From: Nageia nagi
Taxonomy: Eukaryota; Pinophyta
DNA: 64,000 nt
NCBI GenBank assembly: GCA_050084985.1
Contig: JBITNC010000001.1
Span: forward strand, 91,636,001 to 91,700,000
Direction: 5' to 3'
In this document: positions 48,617-61,030 of the stretch, in pieces
How positions within the stretch are numbered: the stretch's first letter is position 1
Layout of the letters: each line of letters begins with the position of its first letter
Translations under genes and position numbers: made by a program
The notes under the pieces: generated by a model
The model's database searches: none
Seen by the model: only the letters and a program-made list of their open reading frames with translations
What the model was told of the DNA's origin: nothing

Positions 48617-49326
48617 TGTAGACCCAAAAATGTGTAATTACTAAATAAATACACAAATAAATAAATGGTCTATGAATACAATGATAAGTAGCTCTATATC
48701 AGATTATAACAAATATACATGAAACATATAAACATGATATAGAGTGTGTCCTATAGATAATGTGTGTACAATCCTCAAGAGAAAAATAAATATGAAAATT
48801 TAGAGGATCATGATAAGATTTCAAATGAGCTTTCCATATATTTTTCCAAGAGTGGTATCACAAGTCATTCCTTGAAATCTAGACCTCCCAATTTAAAAGG
48901 TGCACTTCACTGGCAGTGTTGGATTTGTAGTTTTGTGTGTCATGCAAGAGAGAGATAATAGATCTTAGAGAGATATAAAAAATTATCAAGATAGGTGGCA
49001 TCAAGAGACACCATAAGCTTAGTGTTTGGGAAAACCATGTATCTTAGATATCTAATAGGGATGTCAACCTTCACCTCCTATATTTATAACCTGCAAGTAA
49101 ATAGAAAGGAGTGAAAGCCAAAACATAGCAATAATAATAATATTTTTCACTATTCAAGATAATGTAAAATATAAACCATGGTATATGATATTACATTGGT
49201 CCTAGTACATGGTATTGCAATATAATAGCATTTTATCTTGATTTATGTATTATTTCCAATTAACCATTTTAATGAGTCTAAATATGATTTATTAAATAAA
49301 TAATAAATTATTTTTAGGTATATACA
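48617..49326 (-). repeat. 5' LTR of element A
   Basis: 710 bp, starting TGTAGACCCAAAAATGTG and ending TTTTTAGGTATATACA. It pairs with 13,015-13,746 and is followed by the TSD GTATG. Confidence 0.86.
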
Positions 49327-49331
49327 GTATG

Positions 49332-49655
49332 GACATCCATCAAAGAGTAGTTAAAAATATTTTTTCATCAAACATTATGGTTTTGAATGCTTTGATAGAC
49401 ATGTATGCAAAATATGAAAGAATACATAAGGATCGATAATTATTTTACAATGATCGCAAAATATACACAAAATGGCTTATTTAAGAAGGCCCCAAATACC
49501 ATTAAGCAGATGCAATTGTTAGGTGTAAAGCCAAACTTTGTAACCTTTTCCAACTTTCTTCCAACAAGTTCTACAATGGGAGCTCTTGAACACGGTATAG
49601 AGTGGCACTTTTTATCCCACATGTCAATCTCATGCGTATTGAAACTTAAATAGTA
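49332..49655 (+). pseudogene. Decayed PPR array, right part
   Basis: It continues the module cut by element A: GACATCCATCAAAGAGTAG, then VLNALIDMYAKYERIHK, then TIKQMQLLGVKPNFVTFSNF and TMGALEHG. Frame shifts separate the blocks. It is the sixth visible module of the array that starts at 11,865. Confidence 0.75.
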
Positions 49656-49927
49656 AACTACTATCTTTAATTTTATTATTATCTTTTTGGGTTACTACTT
49701 CACTATCAAACTTGCAAATATGGTGGAATAAGATAAAATCCTATTTATCACCAATTTTTATACTACTTTCACAATTGACATTTTACAAGTACCTTTATGG
49801 TTCAATGTAACTCATTTCTCATCTTTAGTAAGAGTATGATTCCATTAGAGTCCCTTATAACATTTTCAATCCTAACACAACTAAGATCTTCTTTAGTTGC
49901 TTGATAAATTTTAAAATTTCCATTATA

Positions 49928-51048
49928 CACTACTACACATAACCAATTTTGTGATACATCAATCCATAATATTATTTAAAAAAAATTGTATAAATCATGA
50001 TGTATCAATTGACGTTAAGGGTACTATCAAACAAAGCATCATTTTTTGCATCAATTATAACATCATTCCTTGCATTGTATATCGATATTTTGAGCATAAA
50101 ATAATTAACAATATACATGATGTATAAAGCATCATTTATAGCATCAAAATTATAGTAATGAGGAAGGTTTGTTGTTTGCATCATGCATCATGTCAAACAA
50201 TTTGTGTATCTTCTTTACGCTTCCACATTTTATATATATATCTAACATGGCACTCACAACCACAACATCTAATAAAAATTTACTTTTAAAGAGTCTTTGA
50301 TGTATGTATAAATCCTTTTGCAAATATTTCAATTTAGTGTATGCTTTGAGGATGCTGTGAAAGGTGAATTCATTTGGTTGGACTATTGTTGGTGTTTATT
50401 GCATTTGTTAAACAGTTTCAATGCATGTTGAGGAAAGCCATATCTTTGGTAACTTGAAATTATCATATTCCATGAGAAGATGCATTGTTTGATCATATAG
50501 TAAAAAAATCCATAGGTATCCACCAAATTTTGCAAGCCTCTACCAAACTTCACGGGTGGCTAAAGCATATAATACATATTTTTCTTACCATAAAATTCAG
50601 ATACACACTACTATCTATATTCTTCAACATGTATTTAGCTCCTATAGACTTGTATCACTAAAAATGTAGACTTGTATCACTAAATAAGTCCCTTATAAAG
50701 GGAAATCTCCTTCATTTACTCATAAATGACATCATACCTCTCATTAAAAATACATTGTTGATCAAGCATATGTGTCGAAGATTGATAGAGGATCATGCCA
50801 TGATTTGTGCCTTTTTTTCTATTCCATGTATCACTTGATGTATTGTTTGATGTAATCAATATGTCAACCAATGATTCAATTGATACATCAAATAATACAT
50901 CAATTAATACGTCAACCAATGCATCAAAAAAATTAATTTTATATAGATTGACATATACATGCCAAATAGTGATGCATCTTGCATGATGGCATAAAAATAC
51001 AATTTTATGACTTATGGTATGACACAAAATCGCTAAAATGTAGTAGTA
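49928..51048. mobile_element. Small CACTA-like (non-autonomous) DNA transposon
   Basis: The left end CACTACTACA followed by ATTTTGTG at 49,947 is mirrored at the right by CACAAAATCGCTAAAATG and TGTAGTAGT ending near 51,048. The last base is changed. Subterminal words ATACATCA/TGATGTAT and GCATCA/TGATGC recur on both sides (49,955-50,150 and 50,830-50,980), as in CACTA elements. The flanking triplets ATA and AGA are not identical, so the 3-bp TSD is unproven. The 1.1 kb holds no transposase but does hold a PPR fragment. Confidence 0.5.
50150..50430 (-). pseudogene. PPR gene fragment within the CACTA-like element
   Basis: The minus strand reads HALKLFNK, NEFTFHSILKAYTKLKYLQ, then YIHQRLFKSKFLLDVVVVSA and MLDIYIKCGSVKKIHKLFD, about two and a half PPR motifs. 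At least one frameshift and one stop occur near 50,390. It is on the opposite strand to the nearby PPR array and its sequence differs from those modules, so it comes from another PPR gene. Confidence 0.65.
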
Positions 51049-51988
51049 AGAGAATCTTCTAGAATCATCATTGTAAAAAAATAAATATTGAATTCTCCCT
51101 AATGGATTGATATATATTTTTGGGATTATTTTCCAATTTAATTTTTTTATTATTAAGATTTTTTGTAACATTTGTTGGTGCTATTTATCTTCTTTAGAGA
51201 TTCTAATATTTCTAAAGGTATTCATGATGGTTATATGTTAACATTGAGATGTCCATTGCTTGTATTTAGGTTTATTTAATTTTATTACCTTATAGTTGTT
51301 AAGTATTTGTAAAATATTTCATTTAGATTATTATATTTATGTTATTTTTATCTTTGGGATTTCAAGCAACATAAATTATATAATATTTTTCTTTTGAATC
51401 TTAGAATCAACTAGTACAAAACCCTAGAATGTTGTGATGTATATTTAAATTTCAAGGGCAGTATAATGTTGTTAAAAAATATAGAATTTAGGGAATTATA
51501 ATTCCATTTACATTATTATTATTTGCTATTGCAATCATACTTTTTTAATAATTTTTGTTTGGTTCATAGTAGTTAAGTTCCTTTTTTGCAAAACTATTGA
51601 GCCACTAATTTGTTTTATATGTGTATATATAAAAGAGAAAGATATTTTTGGTTTATTCAATGTTATTTATGGATCCACTAATCAAAGCCATTATAGAAGA
51701 CAATCCATTGGTTTTGAAATTATTAGAAATAACCCATGCAACAACATCTTTATTTACCAAGATTATATGGCAATATTTAAATGGTAGTGCAATTTGTATC
51801 ATTGAGGGGGGTGTTGTTGAGACAACGAATTTGTTAGAACAAAAGTGAGATAAAATATTTTACATAAGTTCTTAAAATGGAAAATATTTCTTTTATTAGG
51901 TTTTATATTTCTATTATGCTTATATTAATTTAAATGGTTTCTTCTTATACATTGTTTCTCTTATTTTACATATTGTAGCTTTGTTGTA
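51049..51988. other. AT-rich stretch without recognised gene
   Basis: A 66-codon frame at 51,648-51,848 has balanced composition but no domain I can name. It lies just upstream of the DYW tail and could be an upstream exon of an unrelated pseudogene. Confidence 0.4.
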
Positions 51989-52069
51989 GCAAGGGACATT
52001 GTTGTGATGGATGTAAACAAATTTGGTCATTTCAAACATGGAGAATGTTCTTATGGAGATTATTGTTGA
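51989..52069 (+). pseudogene. C-terminal DYW tail of a PPR gene
   Basis: The frame ARDIVVMDVNKFGHFKHGEC then SYGDYC and TGA matches the end of DYW-type PPR proteins, which close with H-F--G-CSCGDYW. The terminal Trp is Cys here. The DYW domain is a cytidine deaminase in organellar RNA editing. Only the last 26 codons are recognisable. Confidence 0.7.
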
Positions 52070-52570
52070 TTCAAAGTAATAAGAGATCTAAATAATCTTA
52101 CCCAATGATATGGTGCATGCTTTTAGGTAGAAAGGAAACCATGTTTCATTTCATTTTTTTAAAAAGTGTTATTAAATATTTATATAAATAGGCAATATTA
52201 GTGATTGTTGATATCATATTGTCAAAGTGCATGTAATTTCCATACAAATAGATAATGTTTTTTATTGATGCAAATTTTGCACTATCCATGGATAACCATA
52301 CCAAGAATATTATAAGTGGAATTAGATCATGTTTTGTATATTTAACTACTAAAAATTATTTTCCATATTTAATTATTATAATTCTTTAATGATAGAAGTG
52401 AAAAGTATGGTCTATAAGGATTTCAAAGATCAATTTAATTATATAATTCATGTAAATTTGGTTTATCATGCAGTATCTTAATGAAGCTTTACTTTTCATT
52501 GCCAAGATACATATAAGAGCTGAATTGGATATGTGTATGTGTCTACTTGGTTCTTTTATATCCCTTTTTA

Positions 52571-52731
52571 TTGGAGCCTAAATATGCTCCATCTTTTGTT
52601 CTTATTTCAAATATTATGTTGAAGTGGTTAGTTGTAATGATGTTCAAAGATTAAGGACATTGATGAAAGATAAAGGAATAAAAAATTGGATGTAGTTGGA
52701 TTGAAGTTGATAAAAGGGTACATACTTTTCT
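52571..52731 (+). pseudogene. PPR E-motif fragment, copy 1
   Basis: It reads LEPKYAPSFVLISNI, then after a shift DVQRLRTLMKDKGIKN and CSWIEVDKRVHTFL, the E/E+ region of PPR editing factors that precedes DYW. The middle is frame-shifted. The flank at 52,150-52,480 resembles that of copy 2 at 53,510-53,700, so the segment was duplicated locally. Confidence 0.7.
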
Positions 52732-52988
52732 TGTACTTTGCATGGACCATGTTTTTATATACTTTTAAGAGTTTTGTATTCATTTAAACATATATGATGT
52801 AATCATCAATGTAATTTTTTATCATCTATTTCTTGCTTTGTTCTCTTATGTATTTTAGGTTAATATTTAGTGGGTTTACTTCTATTTGCAAATGAATATA
52901 TTCTAATATTTTTATTGTGACATGTTTGTGGGAAACATATTCTTTGTTGATGGTAAAACAAATAATTGAATGAAAATATTTAAATATG

Positions 52989-53084
52989 ATGTATGATGAT
53001 GATATGAGTGAATTTTATGATGATGAACTTTTTGATGGACATGAGAGGGGTGATTTTATTGATACCGACTATGAGGATGATGAG
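52989..53084 (+). other. Possible small acidic exon
   Basis: A frame from ATG encodes 32 residues, half of them Asp or Glu, ending at GAG followed by GTGAGT, a good donor site. It remains open to about 53,154. There is no family assignment. It could equally be a chance open frame in GAT-rich sequence. Confidence 0.2.
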
Positions 53085-53356
53085 GTGAGTATCTTGTCAC
53101 AACAAATATTACTTATAAATTTTATTGCATTGATTTATATTATGTTGATTATGTAATTGCAAGGGATATTCAATAAAATCTCAAATTCATATTTGGTGAT
53201 TATCTTTCTTACAAATAAATTCTCAATATACTTTTGGTAGGAAAGCTTGACATGAAAAAGATATTCAAGGCATTACATGGGAAAGGTGTCTACTTGGTGC
53301 TTGTAGTAACATAATGATATAGGAATAGGGGAATTTTTGGCAATAATACTTTTTTT

Positions 53357-53498
53357 TTGGAGCCTAAATATGCTCCATATTATGTTCATATTTCAAATTT
53401 TTATGATGAAGTGGGCAGTTGGGATGATGTTCAAAGAGTAACAACATTGATGAAAGATATAGGAATCAAGAAGACACCTCAATGTAGTTGGACTAATT
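53357..53498 (+). pseudogene. PPR E-motif fragment, copy 2
   Basis: Open for 47 codons: LEPKYAPYYVHISNFYDEVG, SWDDVQRVTTLMKDIGIKK, TPQCSW. It is better preserved than copy 1 and matches the E motif of P-L-S PPR proteins. No DYW domain follows. Confidence 0.75.
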
Positions 53499-53509
53499 AC
53501 TATCTAGAT

Positions 53510-56500
53510 TTGATTATTGGAATTTCTTAATGATACAAGTGAAAATTTTTATCTATAAGGCTTTCAAAAATCTATTTTATCATATAATTCATGTAAACTT
53601 GGTTTTATTTCATGTTTTTGAAAATATTGTTATTAAGTTTTTGTACAAATAGAAAATATTGTTGATTATTGATATCATATTATCAAGTAAATGCAATTGT
53701 CTATATATATTGATGTACAATTTGTTAAAGCCTTGATTTTAATACTAAAGATTCATTGTATTAAACTACTTTTTAGTAATCTTGTACAATTGAATAGTGA
53801 AGAGCTAGAGAGGGAGCTAAAAGAAGCAGGAAAAATAGTTCAATGGGATAACTCTATAGTATTTGAAATGTATGCATAGCCTTTATAATTGTTATAGAGG
53901 ATTTTACATATTTTTTAAAATACTAGAGATTTTATGATGAGTATAAACCCCCTCCAAAAGTACTTTTGGTGGTGGGTACACATTGTCACCTTAAATACCT
54001 AGAGGATGGTTTAACGGAGCTTAGGTGGCGAGAAATTTCACTTTACACTCATAAGTTCCACCTACCACCATAGAGTTAGAACTTTAGTGATACCCTCTAT
54101 AATGATGATCATGATACCATCACTAAAGCTATTTGGTGGGGAATTTGAGTTGTTGCCAAAGGCCTTTTTTGGTCTAGTATTACTCATAATCATCAAATAT
54201 AATGATCGATATTAGTGATATATAAAGGAATAATAAAAAAATATCATTTGAAAATATGCTTAATAGATATTAATAAATCAAAATAATCTTATACAAATCT
54301 TAAATAAAAATATACGCTTTTGATTTCTTTTTAAAGAAGTGATTTCCAATAATTAAATTTAAGGTTGATTAATAAATGAGATTGAATGGTGCCCAAAATA
54401 CAATTTTAGATTTATAAATGGATCAATATTAACCACCAAACTAAATTTTAGTATATCCCTCATGATAGAGAATTAAAAGGATATTTTCATAGCTTAAAGG
54501 CATGGCATATAACAATGAATGAACATTAGTAAGGGTATATCATAAAATTTGATCAACTATCCTATATAGAAAAGTAAGGAATAAATAAAATGGTAAAGAA
54601 TAATATTTTAACTAATAGATTATTTTAAGTAGATAAGCCAATTCAACCTATCTAAGCTAAGGTCAACGAAGATGTTCAGATAGAGAGGAAACAACCGTAA
54701 AAGATAATGAGAGGGATGAGATATGATAATATCAGAGATAAGTCAAATGTAAACATAACATACTTCAAAGATCACCTATGTGTTTATAATCATATTTTAT
54801 CCATAATAATAAAATAATAGGGTGGGTAAACACTTATAATATTATATTACCAATTGATTAGAAAAAACCAAAGCTTTGAAATGGAAATAAAATTTATATT
54901 TTTTAAAAATAAATTTGGTATCGGAACTCCCTTGTGAGAAGTTTTTTGACCATCAAAATCTTAGTGAGACCAAAGATGATGATATAAAGTCCTTAACCAA
55001 TCAAAAACTACCTATTTGGCTTTTTTAAACATTTAACTCTTAGATTATTTTCACCAATACTCTTTCTCCTCTCACCTCGAAGTTCATATATTTCGATGGC
55101 TCTTTAAAACTTGTAGGTACTAAATCATCCACTTTTGGAGGAACAAGAGTCTCTTCCTTATAAACCAAAATAATAAGATTCTCTTCCTTATAATTCAACA
55201 TAGATGACTTAAAATATTTTAAATTACACAAATATATTATATTTATTTCATTAATTTAAGTGGCATAATTTATATTATAATCATTATTTTAAAAAAATGA
55301 GTAGAACATTCCACATAGATAATAATAAAATAGTACCACATAACTCATTCTCAACATTGGCTAGAGCAAGTTAATTCCAGAAGATGTTATATTCCATTTA
55401 TGTCTTATTAATGCACATCAACTTTTAGATTTGAACACTTTCAAGGATTGAAACACCATTTTAAATTAGATTAAAAAAATGATTTCCTTGACTTAAAATG
55501 TGAGGATTCAAGTATTTATTTGATAAAATATCCTTATAATTTATTCTAAAAGGAAATGAAATGAATTTTGATTGTGAGAGAATAGAAATTAGAGAGCCAA
55601 TCCAAGATGCATTATATCCTAGGATTTCTAAATCTTTTACATCATCATCTCTTCAAGAATGGGCAAACTTTTCCTAGAACCATTTACTGATATTGAGTTT
55701 ATATTTAATCCACCCTAGGTGGATTTATATTCATTTATAATATCATCCCCTTAATCTGCAACTTCATTGCTTGCTAAAGTTATAGGAGGGAGGAATGGCA
55801 CTAGTTCATTCTCAAGGTCTATGATGAGGTAATCACTCTAGTCTATACATTGTTATTCCATTGAATGAGTTTCATAAAGCCTATACATGGATTGAGAGTC
55901 ACACTTTGGTATAATAATTCTCAGGTGATATCCCCATTGAATTATTTTTAAAGAGTTGGATATAATAATATTGACACTTGTATGTCATTCAAGTTAAATA
56001 AGTTGATAACCTTACCAAAGGTTTCTTTATTTATTTATTTTTTATCTTTTTGATCTTGAAAATGCCCAACAAGTTCTGAATAAAGTATAATGATATATGC
56101 ATAATACCTTACTCATATTATAGTCATGGGTTAAGGATTTTACTATCTCTAATGGTGTATAACTCAAAGTCCTTGTTTGGGTTAAATTTCCTAGTATTTC
56201 TATCTATATGGTATTTCATACAAAGCTTAGTTTTTGCTAATACCTAAAAATGAATTTTAATTTGATTAAAATACCCTTTTAGGTGTTAAAAATAATTTGT
56301 TTAATTTATTAAATAAATTCTCTTATCAATGTGCCCTCTCATCTACCTTAATATATTTTTTTATAACAAGTGGATTGATATCACAATAAGCTTAGATCTG
56401 TTACCTATAAAGGTGGAGGGGTTGTGCATGATCAAAGATATGATATGAAATAATATAATCCCAAATCTTTGATAGGTGGCAATATATATGTGTAATTATT

Positions 56501-57599
56501 GACCTTTATTTCTTAACGTTCACCTATCACTTCTAGATTTTATTATACTTTAAGCTCTACATTCCTATTATCCTTCATCCATTACAAGTGAGATTCTATG
56601 AATTGAAGGTGGGATGATGATATCGAGTGAAAGGATGAGGTATTCTAGAATGGTAATTGGGTGATGTTGCTAGGTTCCTAGCATTAACACTAGGTTGAGG
56701 TTGGATTTATGACTCCATATTTTGGAGAATCTTATCATTCATCCTCTTTCGATTGGATATTGCTTTCAATCATCATCATACATAAAGTACATATTTGTAT
56801 ATTTTGTAAATCTAGTTTTGATAAGTCAAGGTCAATTAGGTCATTGTCATCTTTCATATCATCAATTTTATATTATTTTGTTGTTAATTGGTTAAATTGA
56901 ATATTCTATAAATAACCCTAATTATTATTATTTCGGTCATAACAATTGGTGAACTCGACTTTCTTTTGAGACATTACATTTTTCTATGGAGACTTTCTAG
57001 TTTTCATTTTCTCTCTAATTGTGATAATTATTTAAATTTTTGTTGCTTGAAAATTGTTGAATTTGAAGAAGATTTATTTTTGATGAATTTCATTTTTGAA
57101 GAAAACCCTAAATTTTGAAGCTCATTTTGGTCAATTTGGTGAAATTCAAAATTGCAAAATTTTGTCCAAACCATAGATAAATGCAATTAGAAAATTTTAT
57201 AATTCTTCAAGGCCTAAATTTGTATATTTTGATCAATATTGACAAACATTTGTAGAAAATATCATATTAAAAAACCTTAAATTTTGAAAAAAAATTAAAA
57301 CTATTTGGTGACTTATTTCATGATAAAAACTTGTCCAAACCTTATATATTCATGATAGGCTATTGTTAGAAAGTGATAATAGATTTTTTTATTGATATTG
57401 GTGATATTTTTTAAAGGGAATTGATAACCTTGTTGTGTACATTATGCCTTGAAATATTCAGTACAATTTTAGGACCTTAAAAGAAAACTTACTAGTAACA
57501 AAAAAATTCCTACTATGCCTATTGGCATTCTATTCCTATGCTCAAACCAAGGCAATACATCAACCTATGCCCTTAAGGCCACAATAAATAACATGTATA
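53510..57599. other. Four kilobases without recognisable genes
   Basis: AT-rich. At 53,926-54,130 there is a locally less AT-rich segment with CACC/GGTGG words (GGTGGTGGGT and CCACCTACCACC) that could fold back, perhaps a relic of a small transposon. The open frames 53,691-53,879 and 55,040-55,231 show no domain. Nothing else stands out. Confidence 0.45.
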
Positions 57600-58068
57600 T
57601 AACACCCAAAATGATGAAATTAACCCTTTATTAATTAATTTATAAGCTACTAAGATCTTAATAAGGTGATCACAATATTAACATAATAGAATAACAACAC
57701 AAGCCAATCTCATAATGAACATAAGACATAAAGTGGTTCCTCCCTCCTTGGGAGTACATCCACTAACCAAGATCTTCTTATTCTCAAGGACTTCTCTTAC
57801 AATATCTCTTCGTACCTCTCCTAACTCTAAACCTATAACATAGGTTTCCTTCCAAGTTGCATATTATGAGAGAGGGGGCACCCCTCTATTTATAACATGA
57901 AACCCACTCTTTAACCTCCCTTTTATCCAAGGGTAAGGTTAAACCTTTTTCTATATTTATTCCCTTAATTATTTAAGGTATCTAGAGATACTTTAAGCAT
58001 TAAGTGGATTTACATAGTGGATTTATATTAAAGAGAGATTACATAATATTATATTACAAATTCGAACA
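57600..58068 (-). repeat. LTR of element F
   Basis: The element strand starts TGTTCGAATTTGTAATATAA, compared with TGTTAGAATTTGTAATG in C. It contains TATAAATAGAGGG and GGAGGGAGGAACCAC at the positions expected from C. The outer boundary near 57,600 is estimated, as the similarity fades and no TSD was found. Confidence 0.65.
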
Positions 58069-59119
58069 CTCTCCTTTAATGCAATATTGAGATAAAATGT
58101 AGAAGAAAGAATAAAGAGAGAGTAAGAGAGAGTTCTTCTCCATAGAGATACAAGTGGAGATGAGAATTTTTACATCTTTAAAAAATAATCAAGATCTTAG
58201 TTTGAGACTCACTAATTTACCATTTGACAAAATAGTTTACAATATAATCACTAACCATAATTGGTTTCACTGTATAAAGTAGTCGATCAACATTAAGTTG
58301 ACATGTGAGCATCTATGATCCTATCCACACTAAGTAAGTCACTTGCATTCTTATGAAGAAACCTACAAGCTATAAGCAATTCAAAAATAAGATCAATTAT
58401 ATGCATCATATAAACATTCATATCAATATAAGATAAATGAACTAAGTAATGCCATCCATAAATTGATCAATTATGCACTATAAGTCATCATGAAGATGTT
58501 AAGCAATACTCATAGTCACTTATTATATATTACGAAACATGTGTTGATAAAAATAAAAAATAGAGCATAAAAAATATACAAATTCCTCACATATGGATAA
58601 CTAAAAAGTGCCATAAGATATATATTGATTCCTCACATGTGATAATTAAGATAGTGCTAGCAAAAACCAATATGTACCATGAGTTCCTCACATAGAGTGA
58701 ACTAACTATAAAAGTGTATATTAAGATCAATAGTAAATAATAAAATATCCTCCTAAAAATGAAGTTGTCATCAAAAATATGAATTCAATATAGAAATTCA
58801 AACTTCACTTCACTTTGAAGATAACTTCACTAACCATAAGAATTTTTCAAAGTGTGCACAATAAAGTTTCTAAAGAATTCTAGTGAATGAATCAAGAGAG
58901 TCAAAGTTAGATAAACAAAGTTGCAATTTTTTTATCAAAAATTTGTTCCTTAATATAATGTGTTTATATGTGTAGTGCACTATAAGTCATCACAAAGATG
59001 CCAAGCCAATACTTATAGTCACCTAGTGTATGTATAAATAAAGTATACATACAAAATAAAATTCTTAATAACTTTATTAAGAAGGAAATAATTACAATAT
59101 ATATGAATTCAACAAGAAT

Positions 59120-59829
59120 TCAAGCTTTGCTCTCTCTTGAGAGCAACTTTACCAACCTAATAAAATCCTTGAGCTTACAGAATTGGGCTCCAAGAAGGGG
59201 CTTGGTAAATAAATCAACAAAGTTTAGGAATGATAGGAAATACTGTAAATATAGAAGACCATCCAAAACTTTCTCTCTGATAAATTGGCTTTGATTTCTA
59301 TGTGATTTGTTCTTTGATAAAAAATATGATTCTTTGCCAAAGCAATAGCTGACTAATTATCTAAAAAAATTTGAGATGGAAAAACATGATCATACTCAAT
59401 TTTTTATAGAAGATGCTTCAACCAAATAGTTTCTTAAGCTATAATTGATTTTACTTGATATTTAGCCTATGTGGTGGAGAGAGCCATAGTAGGTTTCTTC
59501 TTGAAAGCCCAAAAGATAGAATCTGAACCAATGCTAAACATATAAGCAAAGGTTACTTTTTTGTCATATCTATATTCTCCATAATCAAAATTTGAGAATA
59601 TGGAGAGAACAAATGATTGAAAATTATCATACTTGAGAGCAAGATCCTTAATGCCCATAATATACCTCAAAATTTACTTAACTATATTGAGATGCTCAAC
59701 ATACGCATAAATCATGCCATTAAATTCATGGTAAAGGTAATATATAGCCTAGAGATAGTTAAATAAAGAAGACTACTGATTAGTTACCTATAAGCCATAG
59801 AATCTACTAATTGAGAATTGGGATCAAAA
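59120..59829 (-). pseudogene. RT end and RNase H of element F
   Basis: After SMAYR comes TAA (complement at 59,783-59,785), then LISSLLYLTISR. Next are ALKYDNFQSFVLSIFSNFDY, FAYMFSIGSDSIFWAFKKKP and LSTT, the copia RNase H. The end reads LYLQYFLSFLNFVDLFTKPL and FCKLKDFIRLVKLLSRESKA before a stop at 59,120. The TAA is at the same codon as the stop at 36,230 in C, while at C's last two stops F has sense codons. Confidence 0.8.
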
Positions 59830-61030
59830 GATCATTTTCGATTCCCTACACCCTTTAGAAAAATGATGTAGCCAAAAGGAAGAATAGGACCATTCAAGAA
59901 ATGACAAGATGTATGTTGAGAGATCTTATTATTTTTTTATGAGTTGAAGCTATAAATACTACGATTTACATCTTAAATAGGTATCCTATGAAAGAAATTG
60001 AAGGAAAAACCTCATATGAGGCATGGATGAGAAAGAAACCTAACACCTCTCACTTTAGGGTATTTGGATGTGATGCTTATGCCCTTATCATTCCTAAAAA
60101 AAGAAAGAAGCTAGATAAGAGATCCAAAAAGTGCATCTTTATGGACTATAAAAATTAACACAGATGATACAAGCTCTACCTACCTTCCTCCAAAGTAGTC
60201 TTTATATCAAAGGATGTAAATTTTAATGAACTTCCTGTAGAATATGCTTTTTGTTAGAATCTAGATGATGTTGATGACTCTTCTATTACACCTAACTGGA
60301 TAGATGTCAATGTGGATATGTCACTTTAGGAGCAAAAATCTCCAACCAAAATGATAACAAGAAGTATGACCATTAATAAATCCTTATTTTCTAAATTTAA
60401 TAGCAAGAATGAGCCCTCATCCTTCAAGGAAGCTTCGAAGCATGAGTGTTGGATGAATGCAATGAATGTGGATTATAAGGATCTAATGAAAAATCAAACT
60501 TCGTATTTGGTACCCTATCCCAATAAACAAAATGTGATTGATAAATAAATGGATTTACAAGTTCAAATATAATTTAGTTAGCAAGATCAAGAAATACAAA
60601 GCGAAGGTTAGTAGCTAAGGGTTTCTCTCAAAAATACGAGGTTAATTATGAGGAAACCTTTACTTCAGTGGAAAAGATGCCTACAGTCAGGGTAATGCTT
60701 ACTCTTTCAGTAGCTCGGGGATGGAAAGTTTTTCAACTTGATGTCAAGAGTGCTTTTCTCAATGGTGACTTGGATGTAGAAATCTATATGAGCCATCTAG
60801 AAGGTTTGTTGTGGAAGGTAAAGAATCATTTATTTATAAGCTAAAAAAGTTTTTGTATGGATTTAAGTAAACACCTTGAACTTGGTACAAAAATATTTCA
60901 GTATACTTTGAGGATATCAGGTTTTTTAAATGCTTCTTTGACACTGATTTTTATATGCTCAACCAAGGACAAGGCTTGATCTTAATTCTTCTTTATGTGG
61001 ATGATCTGTTGATTATAAAGAATAATATGA
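59830..61030 (+). pseudogene. Integrase-RT fragment of element G
   Basis: VAKRKNRTIQEMTRCML, EGKTSYEAWMRKKPN, FGCDAYALI and KRKKLDKRSKKCIF give the integrase end. MITRSMTINKSLFSK opens the RT part at 60,351, followed by FKEASKHECWMNAMN, FQLDVKSAFLNGDLDVEIYM and LLYVDDLLI at about 60,993-61,015. Stops and shifts occur near 59,945, 60,158, 60,256 and 60,548. Lys (AAA 59,873-59,875) stands at the integrase catalytic Glu position, as in C. Confidence 0.78.

Larger units (their letters stand above)
13015..49326 (-). mobile_element. Element A: gypsy-type gag + antisense PMD element, interrupted by element B
   Basis: Two related LTRs (13,015-13,746 and 48,617-49,326) are flanked by the 5-bp TSD GTATG (13,010-13,014 and 49,327-49,331), and the PPR module continues across the joint. 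Without element B the insert is about 8.65 kb. Gag is on the minus strand next to the right LTR, and a PMD gene lies on the plus strand toward the left LTR. Neither remaining segment shows protease, RT, RNase H or integrase motifs, so the element looks non-autonomous, as D does. LTR divergence is about 12% by eye, making it the oldest of the nested insertions. Confidence 0.88.
57600..59829 (-). mobile_element. Element F: 3' half of an old copia element of the C family
   Basis: Reading leftward: the end of RT, RNase H, the post-pol region with the family's repeats, and the 3' LTR beginning at 58,068. It matches element C in the same order, with clear divergence. Upstream parts (gag to RT) are missing; the fragment stops abruptly at about 59,829, where relic G begins on the other strand. 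Confidence 0.8.
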
